Assembly (NCBI RefSeq): GCF_044784365.2
Contig: NZ_CP173065.2
Length of the DNA stretch: 64,000 nucleotides
Origin: Cetobacterium_A somerae
Lineage (GTDB): Bacteria > Fusobacteriota > Fusobacteriia > Fusobacteriales > Fusobacteriaceae
Strand: one strand, 5' to 3'
The notes beneath the pieces are model-generated. The model saw only the letters and a list, made by a program, of their open reading frames with translations. It searched no databases and was not told where the DNA came from. The position numbers and the translations under genes were made by a program. Shown in pieces: positions 42,585-51,617 of the stretch (positions within the stretch are counted from its first letter, which is position 1; every line of letters starts with the position of its first letter).

Positions 42585-43679
42585 TTAGTCTCTTAGTGCA
42601 AGAGGCATTAAAATATATTTATAAGAACTGTTATCTCCTTCAGTAATTTCAAACATAGCTGAAGAAGTATTTCCTTTAATAAAAACATTATTATTTAAAT
42701 TTTCAACAAATTCAAAAAGGAATTTTATATTAAGAGAGCATTTAAAATCATCTCCATTTTTAATCATATCAACTTTTTGATTAATTTTTGCTTTACCAGA
42801 AGAGGCAGAAATAGAAAGTTTTTTTCCTTTGAATTCTAAGATAGCGCCATTTTTTGATTCATTACTAGTTCTTGCCACTGTTAAAACCTTTTTTAAAGCA
42901 CTTTTGAAATCATTGTAATTAAACTCCATCTCTTTACTGAAACTATTTCCACAAAGGATAGCATCAAAATTAGGAAATGGAAGAGTAGTTACTTTTGTAA
43001 GGAAGTAAGTATTTTTCCATAAGAAAATAAGGTTCTCACCATTTGAACCAATAGTTATATCTTCATTTAAATCTTTGATTAATTTACACAAAATATTAAC
43101 AGATTCAAGAGGAATTGAAAAATCCTTTTCTAAAAGAGATTTGTTATCCGTTTTTAAATAAGTTAATCTATATGAATCTGTTGATACAAAAGAGATTCTA
43201 TCTTCTCTAAAAAGAGTTCTAATACAATTTATTGCTAAATTTTCTGTTGAAGGAGCAACCGAAAATTTTGTTCTTTCAAAACTTTTATAAAGTTCTTGAG
43301 GTGAAATTTTTGCAATTTCATCAACAAGTGGAAGTTTTAAATTTTCAGGAAAATTATCGTTATATAATAAAGTAAACTCAGCTAAATGAATAGAAAGAAT
43401 ATCATTTTTAGATGATAAATTAATAGTTTCATCATCTAAAAGCTTAATATATTCTAAAGCTAAATTTGGTTTAAAAATAACTACACCATCTTCAATTGTT
43501 TCGCAATAGATAGTTTTTATATAGTTAATGTCAAGGTTAGTACCTGTAAACGTTACTTTACCACTATTTGATTCTATTTTTAAACCAGAAATAATCGGTT
43601 TAATTGGATTATCTTTTAAAATATTAATAAATTCAGAGAAAATTTCAACTAGTTCATTTCTTCTAATATTAAAATTCAT
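42585..43679 (-). CDS. dnaN: DNA polymerase III beta subunit (sliding clamp)
   Basis: A 364-residue protein with three DnaN domains (about 1-120, 125-245, 250-364). Characteristic are KPIISGLKIESNSGKVTFTG, SFVSTDSYRLTYLKT and the terminal YKYILMPLALRD, which forms the edge of the hydrophobic cleft binding clamp partners. dnaA and recF are not next to it, unlike the classical dnaA-dnaN-recF order; corA follows instead. A promoter at 43740-43712 precedes it. Confidence 0.93.
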   Translation of the reverse strand: MNFNIRRNELVEIFSEFINILKDNPIKPIISGLKIESNSGKVTFTGTNLDINYIKTIYCETIEDGVVIFKPNLALEYIKLLDDETINLSSKNDILSIHLAEFTLLYNDNFPENLKLPLVDEIAKISPQELYKSFERTKFSVAPSTENLAINCIRTLFREDRISFVSTDSYRLTYLKTDNKSLLEKDFSIPLESVNILCKLIKDLNEDITIGSNGENLIFLWKNTYFLTKVTTLPFPNFDAILCGNSFSKEMEFNYNDFKSALKKVLTVARTSNESKNGAILEFKGKKLSISASSGKAKINQKVDMIKNGDDFKCSLNIKFLFEFVENLNNNVFIKGNTSSAMFEITEGDNSSYKYILMPLALRD

Positions 43680-43711
43680 AGGGGGTCCTCCTAATTGTAT
43701 TCTTTTCTAAA

Positions 43712-43740
43712 ATTATACACTATAAATAAGAGTGTTACAA
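43712..43740 (-). promoter_or_regulatory. Promoter of dnaN
   Basis: Minus strand TTGTAA (43740-43735), 17-bp spacer, TATAAT (43717-43712). Confidence 0.6.
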
Positions 43741-43744
43741 GAAA

Positions 43745-43781
43745 TAAAAAAGTCTAACTTAAAAATTTAAGTTAGACTTTT
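43745..43781 (-). terminator. Terminator of potD
   Basis: Arms AAAAGTCTAACTTAAA (43748-43763) and the exact complement at 43766-43781; on the minus strand it is followed by a T-run. It lies four bases past the potD stop. Confidence 0.85.
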
Positions 43782-43785
43782 AATA

Positions 43786-44814
43786 TTAATCAATAAGAAT
43801 TTCTTGCCAATATTTACTTTGAAGATCTAGTGTATTTTTAATATCTCTTAAAATTTCAGTATGTCTTAAATCATCTATTGAATATAGAGGTTCAACAGTG
43901 ATAAGTTCTCTAGCAGGAACATTTATAGATGGAATTCTTAAATGCTCTGCAATTAGCTTATAGTTTTCAGGTCTTTGTACAAAATCCAAAAACTTATATG
44001 CAGCTTCTTTATTTGGTGCAGTTTTTGGGATAACAAACGAATCAATATAAGCTGTACCACCTTTTTCCGGAATTATAAATTCAGTTGTTTCTAACTGTTC
44101 TGGAGTTAATTCGTTTAAAACATTATCAGGATAGCAATGTACAACCCAGAAATCACCATTAGCAAAACCTTTACCAAAAGATTCAGAATCAAATTTGGCA
44201 ATATTTTTTTTCCATTCTTTTACAAGATTAGCAGCTTGAGATATAGCAGCTTCATCTTCAGTTGTTTGAGGATATCCTAAAGTTCCTAAAGCAGAAGTCA
44301 TAACCTCTCTCATATCATCTAGTAAAGTCATTTTTCCTTTATATTCAGCATTGTTATAAATTGTGAAATCTTTTGGAAAATCTTTAACGTATTTAGTGTT
44401 TACTGCTATAGTTGTAGCACCCATTGCAAAGGGAAAAGCATAATCATTATTAGAATCAAAGTACTGCAGCTTTTCAAATACCATAGGATCTATATTATTT
44501 AATGATGGCAATTTAGACTTATCAAGTTTTTCAAGCATTCCATCATTCATTAAAATTTCAGCATAATCAGTTGAAGGTGTTAAGATATCATATCCAGATC
44601 CTCCAGCCTTAATTTTAGCAAACATCTCTTCATTTGATGAATAAATATCTTCAATTACTTTAATACCCGTTTCTTTTTCAAAATCTTCATAAATTTTAGT
44701 GGGAATATAATCAGCCCATCCATAAAGATAAAGAACATTCTCATTTTTTTGTTTTTCGTTACCACATGAAAGTAGTAGGAAAACTAAAGATAATAAAGTT
44801 ATTATTTTTTTCAC
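43786..44814 (-). CDS. potD: Spermidine/putrescine ABC transporter binding lipoprotein
   Basis: A 342-residue periplasmic binding protein tethered as a lipoprotein (LLLSCG, Cys about 17). VLYLYGWADYIPTKIYEDFE, the GSGYDILTPSTDYAEIL region, KGKMTLLDDMREVMTSALG and the YIDSFVIPKTAPNKEAAYKF stretch are typical for PotD/PotF. The potABC genes are not beside it, so it is an orphan here; the membrane components must be elsewhere. It is transcribed alone. Confidence 0.92.
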   Translation of the reverse strand: MKKIITLLSLVFLLLSCGNEKQKNENVLYLYGWADYIPTKIYEDFEKETGIKVIEDIYSSNEEMFAKIKAGGSGYDILTPSTDYAEILMNDGMLEKLDKSKLPSLNNIDPMVFEKLQYFDSNNDYAFPFAMGATTIAVNTKYVKDFPKDFTIYNNAEYKGKMTLLDDMREVMTSALGTLGYPQTTEDEAAISQAANLVKEWKKNIAKFDSESFGKGFANGDFWVVHCYPDNVLNELTPEQLETTEFIIPEKGGTAYIDSFVIPKTAPNKEAAYKFLDFVQRPENYKLIAEHLRIPSINVPARELITVEPLYSIDDLRHTEILRDIKNTLDLQSKYWQEILID

Positions 44815-44853
44815 TTAAACCTCCCTAAAATATAAATTATATAACCGCTAAAA

Positions 44854-44882
44854 ATTGTATTATATTTTTTAAAGATAGTCAA
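44854..44882 (-). promoter_or_regulatory. Promoter of potD
   Basis: Minus strand TTGACT (44882-44877), 17-bp spacer, TACAAT (44859-44854), about 40 bp before the start codon. Confidence 0.55.
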
Positions 44883-44976
44883 GAATAATTACAGCTAAAG
44901 ATTATTTAACTAGAAAATAGGACAAAATTAATGTATAATCTTATGTAAAATATAATTAGTTTTAGGAGATATAATA

Positions 44977-45741
44977 TTGGATATAATAACAAGTAAAGAC
45001 AATGAACTTTTCAAGAGTTTAAAAAAGTTAAAAGCAAAAAAATATAGAGAACTGGATAAATTATTTTTGGCAGAAGGAAGAAAATTTTTGGAATTTGAAG
45101 AGATTCCTAAAGTAATAATATTTAAAGAGGGAGTTTCAGAAGAAAGTATAAAATTATCTGAAAAATTTCAATGTAAAAAAATAATTTTAAGCGAAAAATT
45201 ATTTAAAGAGTTAAGTTCACAAGAAAATTCTCAAGGAGTTATCATTTGCTATAATTCTAAAGAACAAAAATTGGATTATTTAGATAAAAATATTGTTGTC
45301 TTAAATAGAGTAGCAGATCCCGGAAATTTAGGAACAATTATAAGAGTAGCAGATGCAGCAGGATTTAAGGATATAATCTTAACTAAGGGAAGCGTAGATT
45401 GCTACAATGAAAAAACTGTAAGAAGCAGTATGGGATCAATTTTAAGTATAAATATCTACTATTTAGAAGAGGAAGATACCATACATCTATTGAAAGAGAA
45501 AGGGTATAAAATAATAGCTACAGCCTTAGAAAAAGATTCTATTCCATATACAAAAATGAGATTAGAAGAAAAAAATGCATTTGTATTTGGAAATGAAGGT
45601 GATGGAATTTCTCAAAATATATTGTTAAAAAGTGATGAGAAAGTAATAATTCCGATTTACGGAAGTGCAGAATCATTAAATGTAGCTATGGCCACAGGGA
45701 TTATTTTATATGATGTAAGAAATAGATTAGACAATAAATAA
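44977..45741 (+). CDS. TrmH-family (SpoU) RNA 2'-O-methyltransferase
   Basis: A 254-residue SPOUT enzyme. N-terminal substrate-binding domain (about 1-90), then the knotted catalytic domain with NRVADPGNLGTIIRVADAAGF (motif 1), VFGNEGDGIS (motif 2) and IPIYGSAESLNVAMATGIIL (motif 3). It methylates rRNA or tRNA; RlmB-like rRNA methylation is most likely but not proven. The start is TTG at 44977, with AGGAGA 7 nt upstream. A TATAAT at 44934-44939 may be its promoter. A HAD phosphatase gene follows 18 bp downstream. Confidence 0.9.
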   Translation: MDIITSKDNELFKSLKKLKAKKYRELDKLFLAEGRKFLEFEEIPKVIIFKEGVSEESIKLSEKFQCKKIILSEKLFKELSSQENSQGVIICYNSKEQKLDYLDKNIVVLNRVADPGNLGTIIRVADAAGFKDIILTKGSVDCYNEKTVRSSMGSILSINIYYLEEEDTIHLLKEKGYKIIATALEKDSIPYTKMRLEEKNAFVFGNEGDGISQNILLKSDEKVIIPIYGSAESLNVAMATGIILYDVRNRLDNK

Positions 45742-45759
45742 GTATTAGGAGAGATTTTG

Positions 45760-46539
45760 ATGATAAAACTAGTTGTTACAGATATGGATGGAACATTTTT
45801 AAATGATAAAAAAGAGTTTTCAAATGAATTTTGGGAGATTCATTCAGAAATGGAGAAAAAGGGTATTAAATTTGTTGTAGCTAGTGGAAGGCAATATCAA
45901 AATTTAAGAAAAAATTTTGATAAGATAAAAAATAAAATAGTTTTTATTGCTGAAAATGGGAGTTATGTTGTAGAAAAAGAAAAAGAAATATATTCAAGAA
46001 TATTATCTAAAGAGATAATAAAAAAATATGTTGAAATAGGAAGAAAGATACCTACAACAAATGTGGTATTATGTGGTAAGAAATCTGCATATATTGAATC
46101 GACTGAAATAGAATTTGTTACAGAAGTAGAAAAATATTATGAGGAAAGAAAAGTTGTTTCAAATCTTTTAGATTTTATAGATGATGAAATAATAAAAATT
46201 ACTTATTGTGACTTAAGTGGAACAGAAAGAAATGTGTATCCCTATATAGAAAATGAAAAAGATTGCCAAATTGTTGTTTCAGGTGAAATTTGGTTAGATA
46301 TAAGTCATTTGGAATCTAATAAAGGGATAGCATTAGAGGCTCTTCAAAAAGAGTTGGGAGTAAATTATGAAGAAACTATGATTTTTGGAGATTATTTAAA
46401 TGATTTAGAAATGCTAAAAAAGGGTAAATATAGTTTTGCAATGGAAAATGCACATGAAGAAATAAAGAAAATATCAAATTTTATAGCAAAAAGTAACAAT
46501 GAAAATGGAGTTTTAGAAGAGCTGAAAAAAATTATTTAA
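45760..46539 (+). CDS. Cof-type HAD-IIB phosphatase
   Basis: A 259-residue phosphatase. Motif I DMDGTFLND (about 8-16), motif II in FVVASGRQYQNL, and motif IV GDYLNDLEMLKKGKYSFAM (about 213-231); a C2-type cap between them marks HAD-IIB (Cof/YidA). These enzymes dephosphorylate sugar phosphates or coenzyme derivatives; substrate not predictable. ATG at 45760 is chosen over an in-frame TTG one codon earlier. Probably co-transcribed with the methyltransferase gene. Confidence 0.9.
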   Translation: MIKLVVTDMDGTFLNDKKEFSNEFWEIHSEMEKKGIKFVVASGRQYQNLRKNFDKIKNKIVFIAENGSYVVEKEKEIYSRILSKEIIKKYVEIGRKIPTTNVVLCGKKSAYIESTEIEFVTEVEKYYEERKVVSNLLDFIDDEIIKITYCDLSGTERNVYPYIENEKDCQIVVSGEIWLDISHLESNKGIALEALQKELGVNYEETMIFGDYLNDLEMLKKGKYSFAMENAHEEIKKISNFIAKSNNENGVLEELKKII

Positions 46540-46567
46540 TCTTATTTTAAGGAGGGGAATTTTTATA

Positions 46568-47848
46568 ATGAGAAGATGTATGAGAGTAATATTTATGTTA
46601 ATTCTAACGGTAAATATTTTTGCTGAGTATAAATTTCCAATGAAAAATCCATATGTGGCAACAATAGTTGGAAGTTCTAAGATTATGGCAAAAGGAATAC
46701 CAAATGAAGTGCCAACTAAGGAATTCAAAATTATGTTAGAAAGAAGTAATAAAGTACCTGCAAATATGTGGTTTGACAAAGGATTTAATTTTTCTTTAAG
46801 TAAACAAAAAGGGAAAGCTCCTTTAATTTTTGTTTTATCAGGAACAGGATCTGCATATAACTCTACAAGAACAAAAAACTTTCAAAAGATATTTTACAAT
46901 GCAGGATATCATGTACTAACTGTAACGTCAGTGTTTAATTCTAATTTTATATTAAACGTATCAAATAGTCAGGTACCTGGAGTTTTGATTCAGGACGGTT
47001 TAGATTTATATAATATTATGGGAGATATGTTAGAAAAAGTAAAAAAAGAGGAGAAAGTTGAAATAACAGACACTTATTTAATGGGATATAGTATGGGAGC
47101 AACGCACTCAGCTATTTTATCTTATTTAGATTCTCAAGGAAAAGATTTTAATTTTAAAAGAGTTTATATGGTTAATCCATCTGTTAATTTATACTATTCA
47201 GCAACTACTTTAGATAATATGTTATCAAAAAATATAGAAAATAAAGGGCAAATAGTAGAAATTATTGATGAAGTAATGGAAGTAGTAAAAAAGAACATCT
47301 CACCTAGTGATTTACAAATAACAGAAGAAGGAATATACTCAATTTTTGAAAAACAAGAATTATCTAATAAAGAGATGGAAAGATTAATAGGACTTGCTTT
47401 TAATTTAACATCAATTGATTTAAACTATATTGTAGATCAAATAAATGGTACTCATGTGTATTCAAATACAACTCCGGGAAAGTTTTCAAAAATGTATCCT
47501 TATTTTGAAAGCATTAATTTTGCAAACTTTAGTGATTATTTAAATAAATTAGCTTATCCATATTATTTAAAAATATTAGGTGGAGATTTAACTTTTAACG
47601 ATGTTTTAAAATATGGAGATTTGAGAATAATTAAAAGTTATTTAGAGAAAGAAGATAAAATAGTAGCAGTAACCAATGAAGATGATTTTATTTTATCTGA
47701 TAAGGATAGAAGTTTTATAAAAAATGTATTTAAAGAAAGAAGTTTGATATATCCTTATGGGGGACATTGTGGAAACATGTTTTATCAAACTAATGTGGAT
47801 AAAATGTTAGAGTTTTTAGAGAAGGGGGTGTTCAACAATGAATTATAA
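46568..47848 (+). CDS. Exported alpha/beta hydrolase linked to mlaA
   Basis: A 426-residue protein with an N-terminal signal peptide (about 1-19, ending IFAEY). LIFVLSGTGSAYNSTRTKNF carries an oxyanion-type region, LMGYSMGATHSAILSYL holds the GxSxG nucleophile (Ser about 180), and YPYGGHCGNMFY near the end gives a likely catalytic His. I cannot name the substrate; a lipase or serine hydrolase is plausible. It overlaps mlaA by 11 bp, so the two are translationally linked, which hints at outer-membrane lipid work (inference). It is 28 bp after the HAD gene. Confidence 0.78.
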   Translation: MRRCMRVIFMLILTVNIFAEYKFPMKNPYVATIVGSSKIMAKGIPNEVPTKEFKIMLERSNKVPANMWFDKGFNFSLSKQKGKAPLIFVLSGTGSAYNSTRTKNFQKIFYNAGYHVLTVTSVFNSNFILNVSNSQVPGVLIQDGLDLYNIMGDMLEKVKKEEKVEITDTYLMGYSMGATHSAILSYLDSQGKDFNFKRVYMVNPSVNLYYSATTLDNMLSKNIENKGQIVEIIDEVMEVVKKNISPSDLQITEEGIYSIFEKQELSNKEMERLIGLAFNLTSIDLNYIVDQINGTHVYSNTTPGKFSKMYPYFESINFANFSDYLNKLAYPYYLKILGGDLTFNDVLKYGDLRIIKSYLEKEDKIVAVTNEDDFILSDKDRSFIKNVFKERSLIYPYGGHCGNMFYQTNVDKMLEFLEKGVFNNEL

Positions 47849-48722
47849 AAAGTTAGGCTTAATGATAAGTTGCATATTTTTTATTAGCTGTTCTCCCTTA
47901 AAAACCAAAAATGATATTTCTGAAAAAAATTTTGAAAAAAAAGAAAGCTTAAATCAACATACTCATTTAAAGAGTAATGAATACTTAAAATTAGGAAATG
48001 GAAAAGAGATTATATATGAACCAGAAGGAATAAGAAGTGAAGTTGTAGAAAAGAAGGAGATAAATGGAACTAAATTTATAGAAGTTTATGATCCGTTAGA
48101 ACCTTTGAACAGAAGAATATACTACTTTAATTATTATTTAGATAAATATGTTTTAATTCCAGCTGTTAATACTTATGAATTTATAGCACCAAAATTTGTT
48201 CAAAAAGGTGTGTCTAATTTCTTTTCAAATTTACAAGAAATTAATACGTTTATAAATTCAATATTACAATTTGAAGGAAGAAAAGCTACAATAACTTTTG
48301 TTAGATTTGGAATAAACTCAACAATTGGTATTTTAGGATTATTTGATGTGGCATCTGCTTTGGAATTACCAAAAACATACGAAGATTTTGGATTAACTTT
48401 AGCAAAATATGGAGTTGGAAATGGACCATACTTGGTATTACCTGGTTTTGGACCATCCAATCTTAGAGATACAGCAGGGAAAGCAGCAGGAATAGTAAGT
48501 GTTTCAGAGATAAATCCATATGATCAACCTGTTGGTTTTGATGTTAATAACCCAGGAGTTACTACGATGGGAGCAATTAATGCAAGAAAAGAAAATCAGA
48601 ATTTTAGATACTATGGGACTGGAAGTCCTTTTGAGTATGAGTATGTAAGATATTTCTATACTAAATATAGAGATACATTAATAGATGTAAATGATGTAAA
48701 AGTAAAGGGGAGAGGTGAATAG
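47838..48722 (+). CDS. mlaA: MlaA-family outer-membrane lipoprotein
   Basis: A 294-residue lipoprotein with lipobox FFISCS (Cys about 18) and an unstructured spacer of about 70 residues. The MlaA domain begins with VYDPLEPLNRRIYYFNYYLD and includes FVQKGVSNFFSNLQEINTFIN, RFGINSTIGILGLFDVAS and GPYLVLPGFGPSNLRDT. MlaA takes mislocated phospholipids from the outer leaflet of the outer membrane for return by MlaC and MlaFEDB. No mlaBCDEF is near. It confirms a diderm cell. Confidence 0.93.
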   Translation: MNYKKLGLMISCIFFISCSPLKTKNDISEKNFEKKESLNQHTHLKSNEYLKLGNGKEIIYEPEGIRSEVVEKKEINGTKFIEVYDPLEPLNRRIYYFNYYLDKYVLIPAVNTYEFIAPKFVQKGVSNFFSNLQEINTFINSILQFEGRKATITFVRFGINSTIGILGLFDVASALELPKTYEDFGLTLAKYGVGNGPYLVLPGFGPSNLRDTAGKAAGIVSVSEINPYDQPVGFDVNNPGVTTMGAINARKENQNFRYYGTGSPFEYEYVRYFYTKYRDTLIDVNDVKVKGRGE

Positions 48723-48724
48723 TT

Positions 48725-50130
48725 TTGAATTTACAAGAGTTTGTACTAAATTACAAAGATGATGTTGTTAAATCAATTCAGGAGTCAGTTAGAATTAAAA
48801 GCGTGCAAGAGGCACCATTAGAAGGAATGCCTTTTGGAGAAGGACCTGCAAAGGCTCTAGAGCATATGTTAGATTTAGGAAAAAAATTAGGTTTTGAAGT
48901 TGAAAATTTTGATAATTATGCAGGTCATATTGATTTTGGTGTATTGATTTTGGTGTAGGTTCAGATGAAGAGATGATAGGGATTCTTGGACATGTGGATG
49001 TTGTACCTGAGGGAAAAGGATGGGATCATCCACCATATGAAGCAAAAATAGTAGATGGAAAAATGTATGGAAGAGGAGTTTTAGACGATAAAGGTCCTAC
49101 AATTGCTGCCTTATATGCATTAAAAGCTATTAAAGATTCAGGAGTTAAATTAAATAGAAAAGTTAGAGTGATAGTGGGAGCTAATGAAGAAACTGGCTGG
49201 GGATGTATGAACCATTATTTTGGAAAATTAAATATGCCACAACCAGCAATGGCATTTACTCCAGACTCATCATTTCCTGTAACTTATGCCGAAAAAGGAA
49301 TTTTACACTTAATGCTGAGTCAAGAGTATCAAGAAGAATTAAATTTTTCAATAAAAGGTGGAGTAGCATTTAATTCAGTTCCAGATTCTGCGATAGGGTT
49401 ATTTCCATTGTCAATGAAAGATGAAATATTTTTAAATTTAGAAAAATATAACGAAGGAAAAGATTTTAAGATAGTAGCGACTGAAAAAGATGAAAAAATA
49501 GAAATAGTTTCTTTAGGAAAAGCTTCTCATGGAGCTAGACCAGCAAATGGTTATAATGCAATATCAGCTTTATTTAGTTTCTTGTCAACTTTAAAAATAG
49601 AAGATGAAAAACTAAAAAATTTAGTAGAATTCTTCAATGAGTATATAAAGATGGAATATTCAGGAGAGAGATTAGGAATTAATTTTGAAGATGAACCATC
49701 TGGAGTATTAACATTAACTATTGGTAAAATTGAGTGTGAAGGTAAAAATGTAATGTTTGGATTTGATATTAGATATCCAGTTACATTTACAAAAGAACAA
49801 GTAATTGATCAAGTAGAAAAAAGAGCAAAAACTAAAAATTTAAATGTTACAGTAAGGTCAGCAAAGAATCCACTATATGTTCCTAAAGATAGCTTCTTAG
49901 TGACAACATTAATGGATATATATAAAGACATAACAGGTGACGTAGATGCAGAACCAGTTTCTATTGGTGGCGGAACGTATGCTAGAGCTGTAACAAATGG
50001 AGTTGCATTTGGAGCTTTATTAAAAGATCAAGAGGATAATATGCATCAAAAAAATGAGTATTTAGAATTAGATAAATTAGATACTTGGTTAAAAATATAT
50101 GTTCAAGCAATATATGATTTAGCAAAATAA
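48725..50130 (+). pseudogene. pepV: PepV-type dipeptidase broken by a 14-bp tandem duplication
   Basis: The protein is a Sapep/PepV M20 dipeptidase, about 465 residues when repaired. It begins with TTG 48725 (MNLQEFVLNYKDDVVKSIQE) and stops at 48956-48958. The rest is in another frame: GSDEEMIGILGHVDVVPEGK, then metal ligands in DDKGPTIAAL, catalytic EETGWGCMNHY and the C-terminal GGGTYARAVTNG. The break is an exact direct repeat of ATTGATTTTGGTGT at 48929-48942 and 48943-48956; removing one copy gives HIDFGVGSDEEMIG without interruption. Recent slippage or an assembly artefact, since the rest is well preserved. Confidence 0.9.
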
Positions 50131-50138
50131 AAGTGTAA

Positions 50139-50169
50139 GAAAAAACTGCAGTATTGCAGTTTTTTTATT
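50139..50169 (+). terminator. Terminator after pepV
   Basis: Stem AAACTGCA (50143-50150) / TGCAGTTT (50155-50162), loop GTAT, T-run. The following 200 bp to the next gene are extremely A/T-rich and hold no gene. Confidence 0.8.
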
Positions 50170-50363
50170 TTTTGTAAAAATAAAAAATAGACAAAAATAC
50201 TAAAAAAATAGTATACAAGAAAAATTAGAATCTATATTAATAATAACTATATATGATATTAATATATATATAATAAAAATATATTTTTAAAAAACTATAA
50301 TATAAAATATATTAATTCAAATAATAAAAATTAAAATAAAGTTATAGGGAGGGATAAGGATTT

Positions 50364-51541
50364 ATGAAAAAAATTTTTTTAATTTTAATGAGTTTTTTAT
50401 TATCAGTAGTTAGTATGGGACAAGCACCATATCATATTGGAGTAATAACAGGGACAGTTTCTCAATCAGAAGATGGATTAAGAGGAGCTGAAGAGGCCAT
50501 AAAATTATATGGACCAGCAGATAAGGGTGGAGAGATAGTACATGTAACTTATCCAGATAATTTTATGCAAGAGATGGAAACGACAATTTCTCAAATGGTA
50601 AGTTTAGCAGATGATCCTAAAATGAAAGCTATTGTTGTAGGAGAAGCAATTCCAGGAACAGTGGAAGCGTTTAGAAGAATTAGAGAAAAAAGACCAGATA
50701 TTTTACTTTTAGCAAATTCACCACACGAAGATCCTGAAATGATTGGAGAAGTTTCGGATTTAGTTGTGAATCCAGATAGTATAGCAAGAGGTTATTTAAT
50801 AGTAAAAGCAGCAAAAGAGATGGGAGCAGATAAGTTTATGCATATTTCATTTCCTAGACATATGAGCTATGAGCTTCTGTCAAAAAGAAGAAATGTAATG
50901 AAAGTTGCTGCAAATGATTTAGGAATGGAGTTTATTGAAATGACAGCTCCAGATCCTGTAAGTGATGTAGGAGTAGCAGGAGCACAACAATTTATCTTAG
51001 AACAAGTTCCAAATTGGATAACTAAATATGGAGATAAAACAGCTTTTTTGCAACAAATGATGCTCATACAGAGCCTTTATTAAAAAGAGTTGCAGAGAAA
51101 GGTGGATACTTTGTTGAGGCGGATTTACCATCGCCTACAATGGGATACCCTGGAGCTTTAGGGATACAATTTACAGAGGATGAAAAAGGGAATTGGCCAA
51201 AGATTTTAGAAAAAGTTGAAAAAACTGTGGGAGAAAAAGGTGGAGCAAAAAGAATGGGAACATGGGCTTATTCATACAATTTCTCTGTTACAGTTTCTTT
51301 AGTTGATTTAGCAAAAGAAGTACTAGATGGAAAAGCTCAAATAGATGATTTTGATGCTTTAAAAGAAGTTTTAGCAAAAAATACTCCAGGAGCTCAGTGG
51401 AATGGAAGTAATTATGTAGATGTTAGAGGAGTAGAGCGAGAGAATTTCTATTTGTTATACCAAGATACATATGTTTTAGGAAAAGGTTATTTAAAAATGA
51501 CAGAACTAGAAGTGCCAGAAAAATATTTTTCAATAAAATAA
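50364..51541 (+). pseudogene. DUF3798-like periplasmic binding protein, frameshifted
   Basis: A substrate-binding protein with a signal peptide (about 1-19) and type I periplasmic fold (PYHIGVITGTVSQSEDGLRG and related). The first frame stops at 51081-51083, after TAFLQQ; the second, from about 51050, reads ATNDAHTEPLLKRVAEKGGY and continues to PSPTMGYPGALGIQFTEDEK, stopping at 51541. Adding one T to the T6 run at 51044-51049 gives TAFFATNDAHTEPLL and a normal protein of about 392 residues. It heads an ABC importer operon, so loss would disable the importer. Family name from memory; the binding-protein role is well supported by context. Confidence 0.82.
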
Positions 51542-51548
51542 TTGAAAT

Positions 51549-51590
51549 TTTTGACCACTAGACTTTACCTGACTAGTGGTCAAAATTTTT
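51549..51590 (+). terminator. Hairpin/attenuator between binding protein and ABC ATPase
   Basis: 13-bp stem TTTTGACCACTAG (51549-51561) / CTAGTGGTCAAAA (51573-51585), 11-nt loop, T-run. Partial termination here would give more binding protein than membrane parts, a common pattern. Confidence 0.8.
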
Positions 51591-51617
51591 GATAGAGGTA
51601 TAAAAGGGAGTGATATA

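Noticed and set aside
50170..50350. Very A/T-rich tract as a possible replication origin
   Set aside because: I see no cluster of DnaA boxes, and dnaN at 42585 is not beside dnaA; it is more simply an A/T-rich promoter region.
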